A DNA stretch of 64,000 nt from Bremerella cremea. Its GTDB lineage: Bacteria; Planctomycetota; Planctomycetia; Pirellulales; Pirellulaceae. The notes beneath the pieces were generated by a model. The model was not told where the DNA came from and searched no databases. It saw only the letters and a program-made list of their open reading frames with translations. Positions 27,148 to 34,896 of this stretch are shown in pieces; positions within the stretch are counted from its first letter, which is position 1; each line of letters opens with the position of its first letter. The stretch lies in contig NZ_QPEX01000010.1 in NCBI RefSeq assembly GCF_003335505.1, positions 682,001 through 746,000 on the forward strand, written 5' to 3'. The translations under genes were made by a program, and so were the position numbers.

Positions 27148-28041
27148 TCAAAACACGTTTTCGTAGAACGATTTGTCGCGACAAGTCGCTCCGTTATTCT
27201 GACATACTTTCCCGGCAAATCGGGACGCCGCTTCGCCAACCTGTCGCAGTGGGCGTCCCTCAATCAGTCCTGCTAGAAGAACTGACGCAAAAGCATCCCC
27301 TGCCCCGACCGTGTCGACGAGAGGATCTGGCTTGGTTACTGCAATTTCGATGCCATCACCATCCGCTGTGGCCAAATAAGCGCCTTTAGAGCCAGATGTT
27401 ATGCAGAAATTGGCGACTTTATGAACATTACGGAATTTTTCGACCGCTTGGCGAACATTCTCGCGTGAATCGCAAGATATGCCAGTGAGTTTCTGGAGTT
27501 CGTCGTGGTTTAATTTCAACCATTCTGCCCCATCGACCAGCGTGCTCACCCAGTCTTCCTGAAACCAGGGTGGCCGGATATTCAGATCGACAAAACGAGG
27601 CAATTGGCTTTCCGCGATTACTCGGCGAATGGTTGCTGCCGTTTGCTCACTCCGGTAAGCCAGACTGCCGTAATACAAATACGAGAACGACTGGTAATCG
27701 TCGATCGAGGGGGGCTGAATGAAATCCCAGGCACGATCTTTTAAGATATCGAAGTTCGGTTCATTATTCTGAATCGTAACCTCGACGGCGCCGGTTGGCT
27801 TCTCAGCAAACGTTTGGATCTGATCTTGCCGCATGCCCCATGTGGACATCGCCGCGAGGACTTTTTCGCCTTCGGCATCGTCACCTATTGCGGAGACCAT
27901 CAACGGCTCGAATCCCATTCCTTGCAGATTCCAAGCCACGTTAAACGGCGCGCCGCCAAGAACCTGCTTTCCATCAGGAAAACAATCGAAGAGGACTTCA
28001 CCGAGAATCAACGGAGAACGTTTGGATTTGTCGTGCGACAC
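27148..28041 (-). CDS. Fructokinase-like PfkB family sugar kinase
   Basis: A 297-residue ribokinase-family enzyme. The N-terminal substrate site shows LGEVLFDCFPDG and LGGAPFNVAWNLQ, and the C-terminal ATP site is DTVGAGDAFASVLLAG with the catalytic base at Asp249. SAIGDDAEGE is a further family segment. In this position, at the head of the sucrose-phosphate synthase/amylosucrase operon, phosphorylation of the fructose released by amylosucrase is the natural role. It is divergent from the free sucrose-phosphatase gene across about 100 AT-rich bases that must hold both promoters. Other hexoses cannot be excluded. Confidence 0.9.
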   Translation of the reverse strand: MSHDKSKRSPLILGEVLFDCFPDGKQVLGGAPFNVAWNLQGMGFEPLMVSAIGDDAEGEKVLAAMSTWGMRQDQIQTFAEKPTGAVEVTIQNNEPNFDILKDRAWDFIQPPSIDDYQSFSYLYYGSLAYRSEQTAATIRRVIAESQLPRFVDLNIRPPWFQEDWVSTLVDGAEWLKLNHDELQKLTGISCDSRENVRQAVEKFRNVHKVANFCITSGSKGAYLATADGDGIEIAVTKPDPLVDTVGAGDAFASVLLAGLIEGRPLRQVGEAASRFAGKVCQNNGATCRDKSFYENVF

Positions 28042-28140
28042 GAAACTTCGCTATGCTGATAGATTGAATTATTGAGTAATTGAGAAACATTGTTTTAGCA
28101 CTCTAGCGTGTAAACTACAAATCAGCAAAGGTCTTTTCCC

Positions 28141-28932
28141 GTGAACAAGGTTCTGGCCACCGACCTAGACGGCACATTTATTCCGTTAGAAAACCATCCC
28201 GAAAACGAACGAGACTTGTCTCTCTTGGGCGACCACCTAGCGGCCCAAAACGTGACGCTGACTTTTGTCACCGGGCGTCATCTTTCTTCCGTTCAAGACG
28301 CGATTCAACGGCATTCTCTCCCACAGCCAGATTGGGTAATCTGCGACGTCGGCACTTCGATTTATCATCGGGATGGCGAGGAATTTCATATCGCCAATCC
28401 CTATGTACAACATCTGCAATCCATTGTCGGAGAATATTCCACCAAGGTTGTGCGGCAAAAGTTTTCTGCTTGGGATGCGCTCCGTTTGCAAGAGCAAGAG
28501 AAGCAAGGGACCTTCAAGCTGAGCTTCTACTGCGATGCCACGCAAGTGAAATCGCTAGTTCAAATGCTGCGGCAAGCCTTGGCTGAACATGCGATGCCTT
28601 ACAACGTGATTGGCAGTGTCGATCCGTTTAACGGGGATGGGCTTATCGATTTGCTGCCGGCGGATGTCTCGAAAGCGCATGCCCTGCAGTGGTGGACCAA
28701 GCACACCGGGCTGGCAAATGAGGAAACCGTTTTCGCGGGTGACTCCGGCAACGACCTGGCCGCCCTGACCGCCGGCTACCGGACCATTGTCGTGGGGAAC
28801 GCCGATCGGGCGCTCGCCGAGACCGTACGAACTCATTTCGAAAACTGCCAACAACTAGACCGGCTCTACTTGGCCGAGAAAACAGCGACCAGCGGCGTCT
28901 TGGCCGGCTGCCAACACTTTGGCTTGGTTTAG
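28141..28932 (+). CDS. Sucrose-phosphate phosphatase (HAD family)
   Basis: A 263-residue HAD hydrolase with motif I ATDLDGTFIP, motif II TFVTGRHL, the lysine of FKLSFY and motif IV FAGDSGNDLAAL, in the arrangement of bacterial sucrose-phosphatases. It removes phosphate from sucrose-6-phosphate. The start is a GTG, with AAAGG about 14 bases upstream; no better start exists because the family sequence begins at the second or third residue. It is a second phosphatase next to the one fused to sucrose-phosphate synthase, on the opposite strand from the rest of the cluster. Confidence 0.9.
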   Translation: MNKVLATDLDGTFIPLENHPENERDLSLLGDHLAAQNVTLTFVTGRHLSSVQDAIQRHSLPQPDWVICDVGTSIYHRDGEEFHIANPYVQHLQSIVGEYSTKVVRQKFSAWDALRLQEQEKQGTFKLSFYCDATQVKSLVQMLRQALAEHAMPYNVIGSVDPFNGDGLIDLLPADVSKAHALQWWTKHTGLANEETVFAGDSGNDLAALTAGYRTIVVGNADRALAETVRTHFENCQQLDRLYLAEKTATSGVLAGCQHFGLV

Positions 28933-29092
28933 CAAGCGAGCTCGCATCCGCTAGCAAAACCTTCAATTGACGTTGCGTTGCCAGCACTGGGAATCTATAA
29001 GTTGCTGCGCGAAAATTCGCGACTTCGATCTCTCCCTTCCCCTTGATTGCCTGGTGAACTCGCCGAGCCTGACAACACGTTCGTACGCTTAC

Positions 29093-29908
29093 ATGCACCG
29101 AAGCCAATTCCTATTGGTGGCAGGCATGCTATGTCTGGTCAGCAGCACCATTGGCTGCAAGACAATTGTCGCCTCCAACAATCGGACCTGGGCTCCGGAC
29201 CAGGCCAAACTCCCAATCAGCGAGATCAACGGCGACAAGATCACGATCCACAACGTTCGCAATTGTCGTTATGCCACGGCGGATGATTACGTCGTACAGT
29301 ATTACGACAAAGAAATTCGTTTAAGCGACGTCCAAACGGTCGACTTCATCGTGGTTCCGTTTAAAGACACTCCTAGTATCGCCCACACGATGCTTAGCTT
29401 TGGGATGAAGGATGGTGATTATCTCGTTTCGTCAGTCGAGATTCGCAAAGAAACACACGAAGAATACTCGGCCTGGAAAGGCTTTTTCAACCAGTACGAG
29501 CTGATGTATGTGATTGGGGACGAGCGCGACATCATCAATCTTAGCTCGAACTATTACAAAAGCGACGTCTATCTCTATCACACGATTGCCCAGCCAGAAC
29601 AAGCGCAGGAATTGCTGTTAGACATCGTGAAACGCGCCAATCAATTAGCTGCTCGGCCTGAGTTTTACAACACGCTTACCAACAACTGCACCACGAATAT
29701 CGTTTCGCACGTCAACAAGATCTCGCCGCGAAGCATCCCCTACGACATGCGCATCCTTCTACCGGGCTACAGCGACGAATACGCTTACTCGCTCGGCCTG
29801 CTAGACAACCGCATTCCCTTTGAACAGCTACATCGCGAGTCAAAAATTAACGAACTCGCCGAGCGTTATCGGGACGATGCCGACTTCTCGCAGCTGATTC
29901 GTCGATAG
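29093..29908 (+). CDS. DUF4105 lipoprotein
   Basis: A 271-residue lipoprotein: the signal sequence MHRSQFLLVAGMLCLVSST ends in a lipobox with Cys22 in TIGCKT. The body matches the DUF4105 (Lnb-like periplasmic) family in its segments SIAHTMLSFGMKDG and LTNNCTTNIVSHVNKI, the latter holding the conserved Asn-Cys-Thr-Thr of the family, and the arrangement resembles papain-like folds. It probably sits on the periplasmic side of a membrane. The start at 29093 is chosen over an in-frame ATG 126 bases upstream because only this one gives a signal peptide. No neighbour explains its role. Confidence 0.85.
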   Translation: MHRSQFLLVAGMLCLVSSTIGCKTIVASNNRTWAPDQAKLPISEINGDKITIHNVRNCRYATADDYVVQYYDKEIRLSDVQTVDFIVVPFKDTPSIAHTMLSFGMKDGDYLVSSVEIRKETHEEYSAWKGFFNQYELMYVIGDERDIINLSSNYYKSDVYLYHTIAQPEQAQELLLDIVKRANQLAARPEFYNTLTNNCTTNIVSHVNKISPRSIPYDMRILLPGYSDEYAYSLGLLDNRIPFEQLHRESKINELAERYRDDADFSQLIRR

Positions 29909-30114
29909 CGAAATCGGTAGCAAAAACAGCTTCTCAGCCCCATTTCTGGGCCAAAAAACGCTAGCACTGCCTCTTCATTTTTTCCTACGGTTTTTCGCAC
30001 CTCTTCACAAATCCTGATCAATCGACATTGCTCTATCCGAAATTCGAATAAAAGATACACCCGACTCAACTGCATACGATGCCCCTTACACGATGGAACG
30101 TTAGGGAGAACGAT

Positions 30115-30534
30115 ATGAGTGGTGTTACTTTTTCGGTAGCTGCTTTGTGGATGGTACTGGGGGCTTCCCCTTCGGCACCGGTGGTCGAGGATCAGGTTGA
30201 CCTGATCGAGGTGAACCACTACTACGATTCGCAAGGACGTTTGATCTTCGACCAGATCATCTTTTACGAATGGTCGCAATGCGATGCCCGGTTCCACGTA
30301 ACGGCCTGGCGTCTATTGAAGAACTCCTGGCAAGTGCCCCGTAAACGATGGAGCGACGGCACCTACACCACCACGTGGCGCGATGGCGACATCATGCGAA
30401 GTGTGGTGGGCCGGAACATGCGAGAGACCTGGACGCAGTACGATCCGGAGCTTGTCGAGCGGGATTTCCTCCCGCGCGAATACCGGCGCGGCTTGTCTCC
30501 GAAGATCGACGCCCTGGCCAAGTCCGAAAACTAA
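30115..30534 (+). CDS. Small exported protein of unknown function
   Basis: A 139-residue protein with a short signal peptide (MSGVTFSVAALWMVLGASPSA) and a compact, aromatic-rich body containing HYYDSQGRLIFDQIIFYEW and WSDGTYTTTWRDGDIMRS. The repeated Tyr/Trp/Asp pattern suggests a small beta sandwich or roll. No known family is recognised. The start at 30115 is preferred over a longer frame from 30079 because GGGAG lies 8 bases upstream and only this start gives a clean signal peptide. It stands alone; the next gene begins 232 bases downstream. Confidence 0.7.
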   Translation: MSGVTFSVAALWMVLGASPSAPVVEDQVDLIEVNHYYDSQGRLIFDQIIFYEWSQCDARFHVTAWRLLKNSWQVPRKRWSDGTYTTTWRDGDIMRSVVGRNMRETWTQYDPELVERDFLPREYRRGLSPKIDALAKSEN

Positions 30535-30766
30535 CGCGATAAAAACCTTTTGCTTTTCAGCAGAAAACCTCGTTCGCTCGCTTCACGCGAGTCAACGTTT
30601 GGGCCGCTCGAAGACCTGACATCTTCGCTTGACCGAATCGCCCCTAAGTCAACGCTTTGTGTGCCCCTGGTTGCTTCTGGGGAAGCGGACCGTTGTAATG
30701 AATGCCAATGCGATCTGCCGCATCGGCTTTCCTACGTAGTCCTCTTACTAGACAAGCAGCACACGC

Positions 30767-31453
30767 ATGGCCTCGCGAAAAATAGTCGTTACCGGTGTAA
30801 CCAAGGGCCTCGGCCGCGCGATGGTCGATGGGTTTATTGCCGCTGGCCACCACGTTGTTGGTTGTGGCCGCTCAGCCGATAAGATCGACACCCTCTCAGA
30901 AAAGTACGGCACTCCGCATCGCTTTGATGTGATTGATGTGACCAACGATAAAGATGTGGAACGCTGGGGAAGCGAAGTCCTTCAATCGTTCGGTGTCCCC
31001 GACCTGCTGATTAACAACGCGGCCATCATCAACGAGAGCAACCCGGTGTGGCTGGTCCCTACCAGCGAGTTCTCGCACATCGTTGATATTAATATCAAAG
31101 GGGTTTTCCATGTGCTAAAGGCGTTCGTGCCTGCCATGGTTGAACGAAAATCTGGCGTGATCGTCAACTTTAGTTCCGGCTGGGGACGTAGCACCTCTCC
31201 TGAAGTCGGCCCTTACTGTGCCACCAAATACGCGATCGAAGGTTTGACGAAGTCACTTTCGCAGGAACTTCCTGCTGGTATGGCAGCGATCCCCCTAGGG
31301 CCCGGCATGATTCATACCGAGATGCTGGAAAAGTGCTTCGCCGAGGGAGCTGCCAGCGCCCCAACTGCGGAACAATGGGCCCAGTATGCGGTTCCCTTTA
31401 TCTTGTCGCTCGGGGAAGAAGAAACCGGCCAATCCATCAGCATCCTGAAGTAA
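30767..31453 (+). CDS. Short-chain dehydrogenase/reductase (SDR)
   Basis: A 228-residue classical SDR with the cofactor motif TGVTKGLG, an NNAAI segment after the fourth strand, the catalytic Ser in VNFSSGWGRS and the YxxxK pair in YCATKYAIEG. The arginine in GCGRS after the second strand suggests NADPH. The C-terminal half after the active site is short, as in the small SDRs of unknown substrate. Seven bases separate it from the release-factor-like gene, so the two are probably co-transcribed. Confidence 0.92.
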   Translation: MASRKIVVTGVTKGLGRAMVDGFIAAGHHVVGCGRSADKIDTLSEKYGTPHRFDVIDVTNDKDVERWGSEVLQSFGVPDLLINNAAIINESNPVWLVPTSEFSHIVDINIKGVFHVLKAFVPAMVERKSGVIVNFSSGWGRSTSPEVGPYCATKYAIEGLTKSLSQELPAGMAAIPLGPGMIHTEMLEKCFAEGAASAPTAEQWAQYAVPFILSLGEEETGQSISILK

Positions 31454-31460
31454 AGCCACC

Positions 31461-31976
31461 ATGCCCCAGGGAATCGATCACCCGGCTGCTTGGCCTGCGG
31501 CAGAGCTCCTGAAACGTTGCGAAATCAAACGTCTCCGCCGAGGAGGCCCAGGCGGGCAGCATCGCAACAAAGTCGAGACAGCCGTGGTCATTCACGACAC
31601 GCCGACCGGCAAGCGTGCCGAGGCGAACGAAAAACGCTCGCAAGAGGCCAACCGTCAGGCCGCATTGTTTCGCCTGCGTGTGGTGCTGGCAGTGGAAGCA
31701 CCAGCAACGATCGAACTGTCCAGCCTGCCGAGCGAACTGTGGCGATCGCGGCTGCGTAGTGGAAAGCTCTCGATTAATCCAACCCACGACGATTTTCCCT
31801 CGTTACTGGCGGAAGCGATCGCGGCGTTACATGCGACGGGGTGGGAAGTGGCCGCTGCTGCTGAGCAATTGCAATGCTCGACCAGTCAAATGATTAAATT
31901 TCTGAAAAACGAGCCTGCCGCGTTCTCGATGTTGAACCAACATCGCACGAAAGCAGGCCTAAAGCCCCTGAAGTGA
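31461..31976 (+). CDS. Release-factor-like GGQ protein with C-terminal extension
   Basis: A 171-residue protein. Residues about 10-75 form an RF-1-type domain with RRGGPGGQHRNKVET, the GGQ tripeptide that triggers peptidyl-tRNA hydrolysis in release factors and in ArfB. It lacks the stop-codon-recognising domains of RF1/RF2, and its C terminus is not the basic ArfB tail. Instead about 85 residues follow with a helix-turn-helix-like stretch (WEVAAAAEQLQCSTSQMIKF). It might rescue stalled ribosomes or act as a factor with its own recognition element; the function is open. It follows the SDR gene after 7 bases. Confidence 0.85.
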   Translation: MPQGIDHPAAWPAAELLKRCEIKRLRRGGPGGQHRNKVETAVVIHDTPTGKRAEANEKRSQEANRQAALFRLRVVLAVEAPATIELSSLPSELWRSRLRSGKLSINPTHDDFPSLLAEAIAALHATGWEVAAAAEQLQCSTSQMIKFLKNEPAAFSMLNQHRTKAGLKPLK

Positions 31977-32056
31977 GGGGCTGTTCACTTGACACACTTC
32001 GTAACCCGACCAACCATGGTGTGTTGAGAAAAACTTTGCTTTGGAGCACCAATACA

Positions 32057-34834
32057 ATGCACGGCATGATTCGACGGACCGTATTTTGCGCAGTCCTGGG
32101 CCTGTTGGCGCTCGTCTCGCCAAGTCTCTACGCACAAGACGTCAACGCAATTGTCGGCGAACCGTTTGGCGTCGCCCGCATGGTCATTCCGTTCTCGCGA
32201 GCCGATTTCGGCGATGCAATTGATAGTCGTGGTTTCTCGATTTCTGACCCGGAAAAGCGGATTTTCTATCCTGTCTTTAAACCGCGTCGAGTTCTGCCAC
32301 TGCTTCAATCCCTTATCGGGGCCGACTCCGTTACGCCGCCTCAAGAGCTCGAAGTTTATTTCTTGTTCCGGGGACATACGCCGCTGCAAGTAACCGTCAA
32401 CACGCCCACAAGTCACACCTTTCGCGTGATACCGAAGCAGCGCCGCAATGGGCCGCTGAATAATCTCACTCGGCAATGGTGGCGGAATTACAACGATATC
32501 GCCCGCGAACAGATGGATGCCAGCGATCACCCGCCGGTACTCGAAACATATCTGACCATGATGCTCTCGGACCGCCTCAGCATGGGGCTTCCTCCGTTGA
32601 GCGAGAAACTGATGGCTGACCGTTCGGCCTTAGATCCGAACCAATCGCTGATGCTGCTTTTAGGCACCGAAAAAGTTCATGAAGCAATGCTCAAATCGGT
32701 GATGAACAACGAACTGCCTCGGCAGCAACCGTTAGGTCCGGTCGTGTCCCCCATTCCCTGGGCTCCCCTCGCCGTACCGCAGCCGGCCGCCGATGTGGTT
32801 ATCGAACCGATGGCCCACTACGTACCGCGTGCTTGTTTCTATGTTCGCTTTGGTTCGTTGAATAATTACCTGTGGCTCAACAAGCTGATGGAACGCAACG
32901 GAGGCGACCTTTCACGGATGCTAAGCAGCCGCCGCGTTGCCTTTCATATCAATGAAGTCGTCCAGCGGCAACTCGCCCTGAAACAATCGGCACTGTCGGA
33001 AATTTTCGGCGCTCAGGTTGTGCAAGACGTCGCCCTGATCGGTCGCGATACCTACATGCGCGAAGGGGCTGCGATGGGCATGTTGTTTCATGCCAAACAA
33101 AGCGTTCTGCTGGCGAACGATATCCAGAAAAATCGCCAAGAGGCTTTGCGCGAGTTCAAGGACCAAGGAGCAAAGCTCGAAACGATCCAGATTCAAGGGA
33201 AAGATGTTTCCTTTCTCTCGACCCCAGACAACACGCTACGTTCGTTCTATGTCACTCGGGGAGACTTCCACCTGGTGACCACATCGCGCTGGATTGCGGA
33301 GCAGTTTCTGCTGCTAGAAGATGACGACGATAGCCTGGCCAACTCGCGTGAATTTCAGTACGCCCGTCAATTGATGCCGGTTGACCGAGACGATACGGTT
33401 TTCATCTACCTATCTTCCGACTTCTTCCGGGGGTTGTACTCGCCACAGTATCGCGTCGAACTTCGTCGGCGGCTGCGCAGCTTGATCGAGATGGAACTGC
33501 AGCAAATGGCAACGGCCGCTGCCAGCAACGAAGGCTATAAAGACCTTTCGGTAGACGGGCTCATGGCGGCAGGGTTTCTGCCTGCCAACTTTGGTGCCCG
33601 GGCAGATGGGAGTCAAACGGTCATCGTTGGCGACAGCTTAGGAGATTCGCTCCGTGGACGAAGGGGGAATTTTGTTCCCATTCCCGACATCGATATTCGG
33701 GGGATGTCACCGGAAGAAACGGCTGACTTCAACCGTTTGCGTCAGTTCCACATGACCGAGTGGCGGCAAATGAATCCGATCATGGTAGGGATCAATCGTT
33801 TCAAGTTGAACGACGAAGGACTGGAAAGGTTGACCATCGACGCCCGCGTTTCCCCGTTTGAGCGTTCGAACTTCGGGCAGGTTCTCTCGTTTCTGGGACC
33901 ACCGCTTCCGGCTCATATTGCTACTGGCCCCCAAGATGTGGTTGCGTTTCAAGCAGTTCTCAATGGGCAGTATAGCGGCGGCTTGACTCACTATGCGGTT
34001 GCCGTGCAAGACCTGCCGTTCCCCTTAACGGAATTCACCAACAAGGGGTTTATGAATACATTACGATTGATCAAGGCAACGCCCGGCTACTTGACCGCGT
34101 GGCCTAAACCTGGGCTGATCGACCGCATGCCGATTATTGGCCCTACGTCGGCACCCGATATCAATGGTTACAACCAACTACCGTTTGGGCTGTGGCGGCG
34201 CGAGTGGAATGGGTTCTCGACGCTTTCCTTCTATCCCGAGATTCTGGCCGACGTAACGCCGAACTTGGCAATTGTGGAAGACACCCATCCCGCCCAAGTC
34301 CGCATTCATGTGGGGGATATCTCCAACGCTCAGATCACACCGCTGGCGAACGGCTTGGCCCAAGCGATGGCCAAGAAGGGAAGCCTGGCCAATGCGGCTT
34401 TCTTTAACGAGATTCACAATCAGCTAGGGGTCCCGGCGCCGCAAGCGAAAGGTTTTGCCGATCAATTGTTGCATCTCGAATTCATCGATCCGCTGGGAGG
34501 GCAATACAAACTGCAAGAAGAACCTGGCCAAGGAGCACACTGGATTTCAACCGCTTGGAGCGAAGTGGGCAAAGACTACCAAGCCAACGTCATGACTTGG
34601 TTCCGTGGCTTGGAAGCTCGCTTAAATGTGGATGAACACCTCATCGAACTACATGCTCAGATCGACATGCAGAACGAGAAGCCTGCTCCTGGCTTGAAAA
34701 TGCCGAGCTTCAATTTGTTCGACTTAGGAGGCGCTTTTGGCGGAACCAAGAAGGAAGACGCCCCTAAGAATCAGCCCCAAACGCCCCCGGTGGAAGAACT
34801 TCCGAAACCGAAGCCAGAGGGCGTTCAATTTTAA
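32057..34834 (+). CDS. Large exported protein of unknown function
   Basis: A 925-residue protein with a signal peptide (MHGMIRRTVFCAVLGLLAL, then SLYAQD). The body has no transmembrane helix and no motif I recognise. It contains a long charged helical stretch near residues 450-490, several Asp/Glu-rich loops and a Pro-rich tail (PQTPPVEELPKPKPEG). It is probably periplasmic or surface-exposed. The start at 32057 is chosen for the signal peptide; the frame also runs back to 31973, overlapping the previous stop, with no ribosome site. It lies 80 bases after the GGQ gene on the same strand and convergent with nadE. Confidence 0.8.
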   Translation: MHGMIRRTVFCAVLGLLALVSPSLYAQDVNAIVGEPFGVARMVIPFSRADFGDAIDSRGFSISDPEKRIFYPVFKPRRVLPLLQSLIGADSVTPPQELEVYFLFRGHTPLQVTVNTPTSHTFRVIPKQRRNGPLNNLTRQWWRNYNDIAREQMDASDHPPVLETYLTMMLSDRLSMGLPPLSEKLMADRSALDPNQSLMLLLGTEKVHEAMLKSVMNNELPRQQPLGPVVSPIPWAPLAVPQPAADVVIEPMAHYVPRACFYVRFGSLNNYLWLNKLMERNGGDLSRMLSSRRVAFHINEVVQRQLALKQSALSEIFGAQVVQDVALIGRDTYMREGAAMGMLFHAKQSVLLANDIQKNRQEALREFKDQGAKLETIQIQGKDVSFLSTPDNTLRSFYVTRGDFHLVTTSRWIAEQFLLLEDDDDSLANSREFQYARQLMPVDRDDTVFIYLSSDFFRGLYSPQYRVELRRRLRSLIEMELQQMATAAASNEGYKDLSVDGLMAAGFLPANFGARADGSQTVIVGDSLGDSLRGRRGNFVPIPDIDIRGMSPEETADFNRLRQFHMTEWRQMNPIMVGINRFKLNDEGLERLTIDARVSPFERSNFGQVLSFLGPPLPAHIATGPQDVVAFQAVLNGQYSGGLTHYAVAVQDLPFPLTEFTNKGFMNTLRLIKATPGYLTAWPKPGLIDRMPIIGPTSAPDINGYNQLPFGLWRREWNGFSTLSFYPEILADVTPNLAIVEDTHPAQVRIHVGDISNAQITPLANGLAQAMAKKGSLANAAFFNEIHNQLGVPAPQAKGFADQLLHLEFIDPLGGQYKLQEEPGQGAHWISTAWSEVGKDYQANVMTWFRGLEARLNVDEHLIELHAQIDMQNEKPAPGLKMPSFNLFDLGGAFGGTKKEDAPKNQPQTPPVEELPKPKPEGVQF

Positions 34835-34870
34835 AACCGCCAGTTCCCTTTCTCGGCCCACTTCCTTCGA

Positions 34871-34896
34871 CGAAGCCGGAAGCTTATCCGGCTTCG
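34871..34896. terminator. Hairpin between the large exported protein and nadE
   Basis: A perfect 10-base inverted repeat, CGAAGCCGGA (34871-34880) and TCCGGCTTCG (34887-34896), with a 6-base loop. It overlaps the nadE stop codon (34884-34886) and lies 37 bases after the stop of the rightward gene, so it could serve both. No T-run follows on either strand. Confidence 0.55.
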
